A DNA stretch of 64,000 bases from Henriciella sp045287255. GTDB lineage: Bacteria > Pseudomonadota > Alphaproteobacteria > Caulobacterales > Hyphomonadaceae. The stretch covers positions 2,356,001-2,420,000 of the forward strand of contig NZ_CP137142.1 of assembly GCF_045287255.1 (NCBI RefSeq). Reading direction: 5' to 3'. The notes below the pieces were generated by a model. That model was not told where the DNA came from. It was given only the letters and a program-made list of their open reading frames with translations, and ran no database searches. The position numbers and the translations under genes are program-made. This document shows positions 9,828 through 17,535 of this stretch, in pieces (the stretch's first letter is position 1; every line of letters starts with the position of its first letter).

Positions 9828-10244
9828 ATGGCAGAGCGCAAAGCAACCTATGCCGAGTTTTGGCCTTTCTATCTGCAAGAGCACGCCAAACCGACCACAC
9901 GATACTTTCACTATATGGGCACAGCCTTAGTTATCTTGATCGCAGGATTTGCCCTTTTCACGCAGCGCTGGCTTGTCCTGCTCGCCATGCCTGTGGCTGG
10001 CTACCTCTTTGCATGGCTGAGCCATGCGCTGATCGAGCGTAACAGGCCAGTCACTTTTACGCATCCGCTCTGGTCTCTGATCAGTGATTTCCGGATGTTC
10101 TTTCTATGGCTGACAGTAAGATTCTCAAAAATCGCCCCAACGCGTAAGCGCCGCGCGCGCAATAGGCTCGCCCCATTCCTGAACAAAGTGCCCACCATCC
10201 TCGATCATCATTGGCTCAGGGCAGCCACGGATAATCTGGCGTAA
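9828..10244 (+). CDS. DUF962 / Mpo1-like membrane protein
   Basis: Protein of 138 residues resembling the Mpo1 (YGL010w) family, whose yeast member is an iron-dependent dioxygenase of 2-hydroxy fatty acids. Visible features are an N-terminal YAEFWPFYLQEH segment, HYMGT, two hydrophobic segments (about 33-48 and 50-70), the SHALIER motif, and FTHPLWSLISDFRMF, which is close to the usual family end. The last 28 or so residues are basic, lie outside the family core, and are encoded antisense to the dehalogenase gene: the two genes overlap tail to tail by 120 bp. Either the extension is real or the stop was lost by mutation. Confidence 0.82.
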   Translation: MAERKATYAEFWPFYLQEHAKPTTRYFHYMGTALVILIAGFALFTQRWLVLLAMPVAGYLFAWLSHALIERNRPVTFTHPLWSLISDFRMFFLWLTVRFSKIAPTRKRRARNRLAPFLNKVPTILDHHWLRAATDNLA

Positions 10245-11024
10245 ATGCGCCATCTGGTTCGGTCCTAAAACAGGGTCCTGTTGGCCAACAGCCATAAAGC
10301 TCTCCCCGCCCCACTCATTGGCCCACCAGCGCGCGGCGCGCTTGGACACGCCAACCCCTTCCATATCTGGATCTGTCATCACCATATCCGGAAAACGCCG
10401 CACCCCGGCTTTATAGCTCATGTCCGGAAATGGTGCGGCATAAGCGGCCGCTTCAGCCTCACTCAAAACGGAGGTGGCGCGCTTCATCAGGGCTGCAACA
10501 TCCATGTCCGGCTGGGTCCGGTTATACGCGCGCCACGCTTCAAAGCCCTGTCCGGGCGATTGGCCAATAGCAATTGCGGTGTTCATAACCAAGAGCCGCT
10601 TGAAACGCTCTGACATATCCTGAGGAATGGTCAAACCCAGCAGACCACCCCAGTCCTGGCAAACCAGCGTTATGTTCTGCAAGTCGAGCCGCTCGATCAA
10701 CGCGATCATCATATTGCGGTGAAAGTGATATGTGTAAACGCTATCCTCTACCGGCTTATCAGAGCGCCCAAAGCCAAGCCAATCCGGCGCGACGACCCGC
10801 GCCCCACTCTCCAGAAAAACGGGAATCATTTTTCGATAGAGATAGGACCAGCTCGGCTGTCCATGCAGACAGAGAAATGTGCGGTCTGCTGTCCTCGACC
10901 CCTCATCAACGTAATGGATCCGCAGCCCTTCATACCCGGCCAAGTCGTCAACATAATGCGGGGTGAAATTGTAACCGGGTAGGTTTTCAAATCGCGCATC
11001 AGGGGTTCGTAGAGCTTCAATCAT
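10125..11024 (-). CDS. dhmA: Haloalkane dehalogenase, subfamily HLD-I
   Basis: Cytoplasmic alpha/beta hydrolase of 299 residues that hydrolyses carbon-halogen bonds in haloalkanes to an alcohol and halide. It shows the family start MIEALRTPDARF, the HGQPSW oxyanion loop, nucleophile Asp with halide-binding Trp in CQDWGG, a cap-domain Trp in GFEAWR that matches the second halide-binding Trp of DhlA, and the base His in DGGHFVQEWGE. Similarity runs along the full length of Xanthobacter DhlA (PFPDMSYKAGVRRFP, GCPEPM). The ATG at 11024 is chosen because GGAGGA lies 7 bases upstream. Its 3' end overlaps the DUF962 gene. The symbol is by family resemblance only. Confidence 0.92.
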   Translation of the reverse strand: MIEALRTPDARFENLPGYNFTPHYVDDLAGYEGLRIHYVDEGSRTADRTFLCLHGQPSWSYLYRKMIPVFLESGARVVAPDWLGFGRSDKPVEDSVYTYHFHRNMMIALIERLDLQNITLVCQDWGGLLGLTIPQDMSERFKRLLVMNTAIAIGQSPGQGFEAWRAYNRTQPDMDVAALMKRATSVLSEAEAAAYAAPFPDMSYKAGVRRFPDMVMTDPDMEGVGVSKRAARWWANEWGGESFMAVGQQDPVLGPNQMAHLRQIIRGCPEPMMIEDGGHFVQEWGEPIARAALTRWGDF

Positions 11025-11192
11025 GCGGTCCTCCATGTGTTTTCTGAAACACTGGCCCTGACGAAGCGGCTTAGCAAGCGGCAACTCAAAATGTGACGCC
11101 CTCGTCATAGTTTCTACTGCGTCGCAACAAAAAAGAGGCTGCCATGTTGCCAAGGCAGCCTTTTAGGAGGAGTGAGTTGAATAAAAACGAAA

Positions 11193-11498
11193 TTATTTCG
11201 CAGCGCTATTGCAGCTTTCAAGCTGCTCTTCAGTCAGCGCGCCATTTTTGTTTTGGAAAGAAACAAACTTGCCAACTTCCTGGGCGACTTTCTGGCAAGT
11301 GCGAACAGTCGGCTTCTTGCGCTTTAGTTCAGCCGTGCAGGTGTCGCCTTCGCAAGACCACAGGTATTTACCGACAACAACTTGGGTCGCAGCTTCTTTT
11401 GGCGTTTCCAGCTTGGCCGTGAAAACGGTGGCAGTAGACGCAGACGCTGCGCCAGCAAATGTCAGGGCGATTGTCGAGAGAGCAAGTGTGCGGAGCAT
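11193..11498 (-). CDS. Small secreted protein, CC_3452-like
   Basis: Protein of 101 residues with a signal peptide (MLRTLALSTIALTFAGAASA, then STATVF) and four cysteines that could form two disulfides: CEGDTC in the middle, C in RTCQKV and C near the end. The pattern of a beta-rich N-terminus, WxCxGxxC, and a helical VRTCQKVAQEVGKF tail fits the CC_3452 family found in Caulobacterales and sphingomonads, whose function is unknown. It probably acts in the periplasm. It is divergent from the acyl-CoA dehydrogenase gene, with an AT-rich promoter region between them. Confidence 0.7.
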   Translation of the reverse strand: MLRTLALSTIALTFAGAASASTATVFTAKLETPKEAATQVVVGKYLWSCEGDTCTAELKRKKPTVRTCQKVAQEVGKFVSFQNKNGALTEEQLESCNSAAK

Positions 11499-11570
11499 GG
11501 GAGGAAACCTTTCAATCCGAAACGGGTTTTGGCCTGCTTATGTCTTGGCCTTTAGATCGATATATAATCA

Positions 11571-11594
11571 CTGAATAATTTGTCAATCATTCAG
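11571..11594. promoter_or_regulatory. Inverted repeat CTGAAT-N12-ATTCAG in divergent promoter region
   Basis: Perfect 6-bp arms around an AT-rich core that contains TTGTCAA. It lies between the small secreted protein gene (minus) and the acyl-CoA dehydrogenase gene (plus), about 75 bases from the former's start. It may be an operator; no regulator can be named. Confidence 0.35.
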
Positions 11595-11753
11595 GGCACA
11601 TTTAATTATGCTGCGCTTGCGAAGAATAATCCATTCGACTTTCGGTGAAGATTATATAGCCCGAACCCGCCACGAGATTGACGCGGCGGCCCGGCTTGTC
11701 GCGCGCTCTTCCGCGCGTATCGTTTCCTCAAAAGATATTGGGAGCGACGCGCC

Positions 11754-13034
11754 ATGGACTTCAATATACCCCAAGAGCTTCAGGATTACCTCAGTGAACT
11801 TGACGCGTTCATCGAGGCTGAAATCAAACCGCTGGAACAGCAAGACGATAATATCCGCTTTTTCGACCATCGCCGCGAGTGGGCCAGGACTGATTTTGAC
11901 AATGGTGGCCTGCCCCGCCCCGAATGGGAGGATCTTCTAAAGCAAGCAAAGCGCAAAGCTGATGAGGCGGGCCATTTCCGCTTTGGCCTACCGAGAGAAT
12001 ATGGCGGCAAGAATGGCTCCAACCTCGCCATGGCAGTTATCCGCGAGCATCTCGCGCGCAAAGGGCTCGGCCTGCACAACGACCTCCAGAACGAACATTC
12101 GATCGTCGCAAACTTCCCGCAAATCCTGATGCTACGTGACTTTGCACGCGAGGATCAGAAACATCTGGCTGAAGCCGCGCTCAACGGAGAATTCATTGCG
12201 ACGTTCGGTCTGACCGAGCCTGAGCATGGCTCCGATGCCACGCATATGGATACAGTGGCCAGGCGCGAGACCCGTGATGGCGTTGAGGGCTGGCGGATCA
12301 ATGGTGAGAAAATGTGGACGACCGGGATGCATGTCGCCACGCACATCATGTGTTTTGCCCGCACAAGTGGCGAAGATGGTGATGCCCGCGGGATTACCTG
12401 CTTGCTTGTTCCAGCCGACGATCCTGGTGTGAAAATCGAGGAATACCTCTGGACGTTCAACATGCCGACCGATCATCCACGCGTGTCGATCACCAATGTC
12501 TGGGTGCCTGACAGCGCCGTCTTTGGCCCACCGGAAGGCGGCCTCGCCCTCGCGCAGCACTTTGTCCACGAGAACCGTATCCGTCAGGCCGCTTCTTCAG
12601 TCGGCGCGGCCCTCTATTGTATAGACCAAAGCGTTGAGTATGCCCGCGAGCGCAAACCATTCGGCAAGCCCCTCGCCATCAATCAAGCCATTCAGTTCCC
12701 GCTGGTCGAGCTAGCCACAGAAGCCGAGATGCTTCGGCTCCTGATCTTCAAAACCGCGTGGGAGATGGACCAGATGACCAAACCGGAAGTCGCGATCCGT
12801 CTGTCGGATAAAGTCTCCATGTGCAACTACCGGGCGAACCGCTTGTGCTGCAATGCCGCCGATCAGGCCATGCAGACCCATGGCGGCATGGGCTATTCGC
12901 GCCATAAGCCCTTTGAGCACATCTACCGCCATCATCGTCGGTATCGCATCACCGAAGGCTCTGAGGAAATCCAGATGCGCAAGGTCGCCGGGCACCTTTT
13001 CGGCTTCATGGGCGAGAAGAAGCGCAAGGCATAA
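11754..13034 (+). CDS. Acyl-CoA dehydrogenase
   Basis: Protein of 426 residues, an FAD enzyme that introduces the alpha,beta double bond in acyl-CoAs. It has an N-terminal helical domain, FGLTEPEHGSD and KMWTTG in the flavin-binding beta domain, RKPFGKPLAINQAIQ, THGGMGYSRHKPFEHIYR, and YRITEGSEEIQMR, where the Glu occupies the catalytic base position. The sequence resembles the ACAD10/11-like branch rather than short/medium-chain enzymes. GGGAG lies about 9 bases before the ATG. Chain-length specificity cannot be read. It stands alone, divergent from the small secreted protein gene and 94 bases upstream of the TadG-like gene. Confidence 0.92.
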   Translation: MDFNIPQELQDYLSELDAFIEAEIKPLEQQDDNIRFFDHRREWARTDFDNGGLPRPEWEDLLKQAKRKADEAGHFRFGLPREYGGKNGSNLAMAVIREHLARKGLGLHNDLQNEHSIVANFPQILMLRDFAREDQKHLAEAALNGEFIATFGLTEPEHGSDATHMDTVARRETRDGVEGWRINGEKMWTTGMHVATHIMCFARTSGEDGDARGITCLLVPADDPGVKIEEYLWTFNMPTDHPRVSITNVWVPDSAVFGPPEGGLALAQHFVHENRIRQAASSVGAALYCIDQSVEYARERKPFGKPLAINQAIQFPLVELATEAEMLRLLIFKTAWEMDQMTKPEVAIRLSDKVSMCNYRANRLCCNAADQAMQTHGGMGYSRHKPFEHIYRHHRRYRITEGSEEIQMRKVAGHLFGFMGEKKRKA

Positions 13035-13062
13035 GCGCCAGAAATTCCCTCACCAGGCGAGT

Positions 13063-13079
13063 TTGGCATGAGAATTGCT
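13063..13079 (+). promoter_or_regulatory. Sigma-54 (RpoN) promoter
   Basis: TTGGCATG-AGAA-TTGCT matches the -24/-12 consensus YTGGCACG-N4-TTGCW with one mismatch. The GG and GC doublets are separated by exactly 10 bases. Transcription would start near 13091, leaving a leader of about 37 bases to the ATG at 13128. Confidence 0.8.
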
Positions 13080-13127
13080 CCAGTCAGCGGGTGAACGTGA
13101 CCCGTCCCAGATTGGCAGGAGCTAGCC

Positions 13128-14360
13128 ATGACAAAATTCTCTAACGGCGTATCCGTGTTTTCGGATCATCGCGGGCAGGCGGCTGTCCTGCTTGCCATCA
13201 TGCTGGTGCCTGTCATGATGGCGATCAGCTTCGCGGTTGATATCTCCCGTCAGGAAAGCGCGAACCAGCACTTGCAATCGGCAATTGATGCCGCCTCTCT
13301 TGCTGGTGCCCGCGCACTTGAGGATGCCAGCAATAGTGACGCTCAAATCAAGACCGTGGCGACCGCAACTTTCGTTGCTAACATGGAGACCGCTTTTGGG
13401 GATCTCGTCTGTGAAGCCGCAACTGTCGACATCACACGCAAGACAGGCCTCGTTACCGTCGGCAGTGCCTGCACCCTGCCCACCCTGTTTGGCGGAAGCT
13501 TCTGGAAAGAAGAAGTGGCCGTCGCCAACACCTCAACCGCTCAAGCTGCGATCACCAAGCTTGATCTGGCTTTGATGCTGGATGTCACAGGATCAATGCA
13601 CCCGAACTACAATGGACCGAACACCAAGCTTGCAGACCTTAAAGCCGCGGCAAAAGATGCCGCTGCAAAACTGATCACACCGCGAACCGGTGACCGTGTT
13701 CGCATTTCCTTCAACACTTATTCTGGTGCCGTCAATGCAGGCATCTATGCCGAAAAAGTCTTTAAGAACTGGGAAGCTGGTGATTCAACCTGCGCGACTG
13801 AGCGCGAAGGCATCGCCGCCTGGAAAGATGACGCGCCAAGAAGACGCACATGGCTGGGACAGCGTCCTATAGATGAATCTAGGGAGTGTCCGCTAAGCAG
13901 TGTCTTACCTCTGACAACCGATCTAAACCTTTTCAACACGGAAATTGACAAACTAACCGCAAAAGGACCAACCGCCGGACATTTGGGGGTTGCATGGGCT
14001 TGGTATCTTATCTCACCGGATTGGAGCAGCGTTTGGCCAAGCGCGTCAAAACCAAGAGCCTACACAGAAGATAATGTCCTGAAAGCCGTTATCCTCATGA
14101 CAGATGGCGAATTCAATAAAGAGCATGGCCCGGGTATGGGTAATAGCGACCAGCAGGCGAAAAAGCTTTGCCGCAAAATGCGTAATCAGGGCGTTCTAGT
14201 TTATGCAGTAGCGTTCCAAGCACCTGCTGAGGGTAAAGCTGTCCTGCAAAACTGTGCTGGTGATCCGGACCGCTTCTTCAATGCAGACAACGGTGATGAG
14301 CTTAAACAAGCGTATGATACAATTGCCAGCCAGCTCTCCAACCTCGCTCTGGTCAATTAG
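13128..14360 (+). CDS. TadG-like pilus-assembly protein with von Willebrand A domain
   Basis: Protein of 410 residues. A short cytoplasmic N-terminus (HRGQAAVLLA) leads into one membrane helix (about residues 18-38), the TadE/TadG N-terminal signature. The rest is exported. A vWA domain starts at about residue 145 with a MIDAS motif DVTGSM, a TAGHLG threonine and MTDGEF. Family members belong to Flp/Tad pilus machines or act as surface adhesins. No other tad gene lies nearby, so it is an orphan. AGGAG lies 8-12 bases before the ATG and a sigma-54 promoter 50-65 bases before, implying activator-dependent expression. Confidence 0.85.
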   Translation: MTKFSNGVSVFSDHRGQAAVLLAIMLVPVMMAISFAVDISRQESANQHLQSAIDAASLAGARALEDASNSDAQIKTVATATFVANMETAFGDLVCEAATVDITRKTGLVTVGSACTLPTLFGGSFWKEEVAVANTSTAQAAITKLDLALMLDVTGSMHPNYNGPNTKLADLKAAAKDAAAKLITPRTGDRVRISFNTYSGAVNAGIYAEKVFKNWEAGDSTCATEREGIAAWKDDAPRRRTWLGQRPIDESRECPLSSVLPLTTDLNLFNTEIDKLTAKGPTAGHLGVAWAWYLISPDWSSVWPSASKPRAYTEDNVLKAVILMTDGEFNKEHGPGMGNSDQQAKKLCRKMRNQGVLVYAVAFQAPAEGKAVLQNCAGDPDRFFNADNGDELKQAYDTIASQLSNLALVN

Positions 14361-14420
14361 CGCCTTTTGCCTTGCCGAACGCCAGAATTCGGACTAATTC
14401 ACAATCCAGTAAATCTGTTT

Positions 14421-14595
14421 CGGGAGAGAATCAGCCCTTGATCCATCAAGGTTTGGTCACCGAAGGCGCAACCGCCCCGGAAACGCTCAGGTCCACGGAC
14501 CGAGATGGATTGTAAACGCTGGAAAGAAGCGGCCCATCTGGGTGCAGCTTCGCCGACGGAGTAAATCTCTCAGGCGCCAAGACAGCGGGGGCAGT
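14421..14595 (+). promoter_or_regulatory. Tandem glycine riboswitch (gcvT)
   Basis: Two glycine aptamers in series. The first runs about 14421-14510 (GGGAGAG, then TCACCGAAGGCGCAA, CTCAGGTC, GGACCGAGA). The second runs about 14517-14595 (CTGGAAAG, CGCCGACGGAGTAA, CTCTCAGGC, AGACAGCGG). This is the known layout that switches on glycine-cleavage genes when glycine is in excess. It ends about 54 bases before the gcvT start. No clear terminator stem follows, so control of translation initiation is more likely than attenuation. Confidence 0.92.
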
Positions 14596-14648
14596 GATCA
14601 GGCCATGAGCTTTTGCTCGCGGTCGTAACTGCTCGAAAGGCGCCGCAA

Positions 14649-15803
14649 ATGGCCGACACATCGACCACTCCTTTGAAGCGAACCCCGCTTTACGATATAC
14701 ACACCGGACTTGGCGGCAAAATGGTGCCGTTTGCTGGCTATGACATGCCGGTTCAGTTTGAAGGGGTGAAACCAGAGCATCTCTGGACACGCGAGAAAGC
14801 GGGCCTGTTTGACGTCTCACATATGGGACCCTGTTTCCTCTTCCTGAAAGAGGGGCTCGGCACGCCCGGCGCGCATGAAAAGATTTCAGCGCTGCTCGAA
14901 CGCCTTGTGCCGAGCGACATTGCTGCCCTGAAGCCCGGGCAGGGTCGCCTCACCGTCCTGCTCAATCAGGAGGGCGGCATCCTTGATGACCTGATCGTTA
15001 CCCGCATGCCTGACGAGGATCTGCAGGGCATGCTCTACATTGTCGTCAATGGTGCCGTGAAAGATCAGGATTGGGCCCTGATTGAAAGTGAGCTTGGCGG
15101 TGAAGCTATACTCCAGCGCGCCGATGATCGCATCCTTGTCGCCCTGCAAGGCCCGCAAGCCGAAGCCGTTCTCGCGCCGCACTTCCCCGAAGCCTCCGAC
15201 CTCAGCTTCATGCGCTGCGCCCATATTCAAAAAGACGGCGAGCGGTTCATGGTCTCGCGCTCCGGCTACACTGGCGAGGATGGCTTCGAGCTTCTCCTCC
15301 CGAACAACGAAACCGGCCTTGGCATTGTCAAAGCACTGCTCGACGATGAACGGGTCAAACCAATCGGTCTTGGCGCGCGTGACAGTCTGCGCCTTGAAGC
15401 CGGGCTGTGCCTTTATGGCCATGATATGGATGCCACACGCAACCCGGTTGAGGCAGATTTGCAATGGGTCATCCAGAAGTCTCGCCGTACGCGCGGCGAC
15501 TTCCCCGGTGCAGAACGTATTCTGAAAGCCCTTGCCGATGGTCCGGCGCAAAAGCGCGTCGGGATTCAGCCCCTAGAGCGCGCCCCGGCCCGCGAAGGGA
15601 CTGAGATTGAAGTGTCTGGCGAGACGGTCGGCATCGTCACCTCAGGCGGCTTCGGCCCCAGTGTCGAGAAGCCGGTTGCGATGGGCTATATCCGCGCTGA
15701 TCTCGCGGTGCCCGGAACCAGGATTGACTTAATGGTGCGTGGCAAAGCGCGCCCGGCAGAGGTTTGCGCCCTGCCTTTCGTAAAACCCAATTACAAACGC
15801 TAG
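14649..15803 (+). CDS. gcvT: Aminomethyltransferase, glycine cleavage T protein
   Basis: Tetrahydrofolate-dependent enzyme of 384 residues. It takes the aminomethyl group from lipoyl-GcvH, releases ammonia and makes methylene-tetrahydrofolate. Family hallmarks are PLYDIHTGLGGKMVPFAGYDMP, LFDVSHMG, the catalytic Asp region GGILDDLIV, SRSGYTGEDGFE and the C-terminal barrel with TSGGFGPSVEKPVAMGY. The ATG at 14649 begins MADTSTTPLK; AAAGG lies 9-13 bases upstream. It is the first gene of gcvT-gcvH-gcvPA-gcvPB, under a tandem glycine riboswitch, with 13 bases to gcvH. Confidence 0.96.
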   Translation: MADTSTTPLKRTPLYDIHTGLGGKMVPFAGYDMPVQFEGVKPEHLWTREKAGLFDVSHMGPCFLFLKEGLGTPGAHEKISALLERLVPSDIAALKPGQGRLTVLLNQEGGILDDLIVTRMPDEDLQGMLYIVVNGAVKDQDWALIESELGGEAILQRADDRILVALQGPQAEAVLAPHFPEASDLSFMRCAHIQKDGERFMVSRSGYTGEDGFELLLPNNETGLGIVKALLDDERVKPIGLGARDSLRLEAGLCLYGHDMDATRNPVEADLQWVIQKSRRTRGDFPGAERILKALADGPAQKRVGIQPLERAPAREGTEIEVSGETVGIVTSGGFGPSVEKPVAMGYIRADLAVPGTRIDLMVRGKARPAEVCALPFVKPNYKR

Positions 15804-15816
15804 GGAGAGCGGGTGA

Positions 15817-16188
15817 ATGACAACCTATTATTCAGAAGATCACGAATGGATCGCGGTTGACGGTGATATCGGCACCGTCGGCATCACCAAATATGCTGCG
15901 GAACAACTCGGCGATGTTGTCTTCGTCGAAGTGCCAGAAGCCGGCGCTAGCTTTGGCAAAGGCGATGACATGGCCGTTGTCGAAAGCGTCAAAGCCGCCT
16001 CTGATGTCTATGCCCCGGTGGCGGGTGAAGTGGTTGAAGGCAATGGCGACCTCGCCGATGCCCCGGAAACCGTCAACGAAGACCCGGAAGGCAAAGGCTG
16101 GTTCTGCAAGCTGAAGCTGGCCGATGCAGGCGAGCTGTCCGGCCTGATGGATGCTGCCGCTTACAAGACTTACTGCGAAGGGCTTTAA
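15817..16188 (+). CDS. gcvH: Glycine cleavage H protein
   Basis: Lipoyl carrier of 123 residues that shuttles the aminomethyl intermediate between the P, T and L proteins. The lipoylated lysine lies in ESVKAASD at about residue 58. Typical flanks are HEWI near the N-terminus, GITKYAAEQLGDVVFVE, and NEDPEGKGW near the end. AGGGAGAG lies about 7 bases before the ATG. Three bases separate it from gcvPA. Confidence 0.97.
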   Translation: MTTYYSEDHEWIAVDGDIGTVGITKYAAEQLGDVVFVEVPEAGASFGKGDDMAVVESVKAASDVYAPVAGEVVEGNGDLADAPETVNEDPEGKGWFCKLKLADAGELSGLMDAAAYKTYCEGL

Positions 16189-16191
16189 ACC

Positions 16192-17535
16192 ATGCGTTAC
16201 CTCCCCCTGACCCCGGAAGATCGGGCTGCGATGCTCGCCACGATCGGGGCAAACTCAGTCGATGATTTCTATCAAGACGTGCCGCAAAGCGCGCGTTTGG
16301 ATGGCCAGGTCGAAGGCCTGCCCAATCATCAGGGGGAGCTTGCCGTTGAGCGCCATCTCGCGCGTCTCGCGGCCAAGAATACAACCGCCTCGGACGTGCC
16401 CTTCTTTGTCGGCTGCGGGGCCTATAAGCACCATGTCCCGGCCAGCGTCGACATGATCATCCAGCGTAGTGAGTTCCTGACCACCTACACGCCCTACCAG
16501 CCGGAAATTGCGCAAGGCACGCTGCAAACCCTGTTTGAATTCCAGACGCAAGTCGCCGCAATGACCGCCATGGATGTCGCCAATGCCTCCATGTATGACG
16601 GTTCAACCGCCTGCGCTGAAGCCGCCGTCATGGCTTGCCGCGCGACGCGGCGCAAAAAGGTTGTCCTGTCTGGCGGGGTTCACCCTCACTATATCGCAGC
16701 GACGCGCCTACTCTGTGAGGCTCAAGGCATCGAAGTGGTGGAACTGCCTGCTGCCGTGGATGCCGAACTTGACCTGATCAACCATATCGATGATGCAACC
16801 GCCTGCGTCATTGGCCAGTCCCCCAATGTCTTCGGTACCATCACCGATCTCTCCCCGGTTGCCGACGCCGCCCATGAGAAGAAAGCCCTGCTGGTCAGCG
16901 TTTTCACTGAAGCGGTGAGCCTTGGCCTTGTTACCCCGCCCGGCGAAATGGGCGCGGACATTGCCGTCGGCGAAGGCCAGTCGATTGGTGGCGCGCTGAA
17001 CTTTGGTGGCCCTTATGTCGGCCTCTTTGCCTGTACCCAGAAGCTGGTCCGGCAGATGCCGGGGCGTCTTTGTGGTGAAACCGTCGATGCCGATGGCAAG
17101 CGCGGTTTCGTGCTAACGCTGTCGACCCGCGAGCAACATATTCGCCGCGATAAAGCGACCTCAAATATCTGTACCAATTCAGGACTCTGCGCGCTGGCCT
17201 TCACGGCCCACATGACCCTGCTCGGCGGTAAAGGCCTGCATGACCTTGCCGTCCTCAATCATGAGGCCGCCTGCGATCTCGCCGATGCCTTGGAAGCTGT
17301 ACCGGGCGTTGAGATCATCACCCCGCGCTTCTTCAACGAGTTTGCCTTCACCACGCCGGTCGATGCCGAAGCCGTCATCGCCATGCTGGAAGAACGCGGC
17401 GTCCTCGGCGGTGTCCGTGTCAGCCGCATCCTGCCAGATGCGGGGATGGGTAATCTCATCATTGCCGCCGCGACCGAGTGCACAACACAAGACGATATTC
17501 AAGCCTACGCCACCGCGCTGAAGGAGGTGATCTAA
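16192..17535 (+). CDS. gcvPA: Glycine dehydrogenase (decarboxylating) subunit 1
   Basis: N-terminal half of the two-subunit P protein, 447 residues. Together with GcvPB it decarboxylates glycine and passes the aminomethyl group to lipoyl-GcvH. Hallmarks are FVGCGAYKHHVP, TPYQPEIAQGTLQ, ANASMYDGSTACAEA and GEGQSIGGALNFGGPYVG. The active-site lysine is in the other subunit. A near-perfect Shine-Dalgarno for the next gene (AAGGAGGTGA) lies in its last codons, and its stop overlaps the gcvPB ATG by one base. Confidence 0.97.
   Translation: MRYLPLTPEDRAAMLATIGANSVDDFYQDVPQSARLDGQVEGLPNHQGELAVERHLARLAAKNTTASDVPFFVGCGAYKHHVPASVDMIIQRSEFLTTYTPYQPEIAQGTLQTLFEFQTQVAAMTAMDVANASMYDGSTACAEAAVMACRATRRKKVVLSGGVHPHYIAATRLLCEAQGIEVVELPAAVDAELDLINHIDDATACVIGQSPNVFGTITDLSPVADAAHEKKALLVSVFTEAVSLGLVTPPGEMGADIAVGEGQSIGGALNFGGPYVGLFACTQKLVRQMPGRLCGETVDADGKRGFVLTLSTREQHIRRDKATSNICTNSGLCALAFTAHMTLLGGKGLHDLAVLNHEAACDLADALEAVPGVEIITPRFFNEFAFTTPVDAEAVIAMLEERGVLGGVRVSRILPDAGMGNLIIAAATECTTQDDIQAYATALKEVI

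Noticed and set aside
14886..15551. 221-codon minus-strand frame
   Set aside because: Antisense to gcvT, which shows all family motifs; no start signal.
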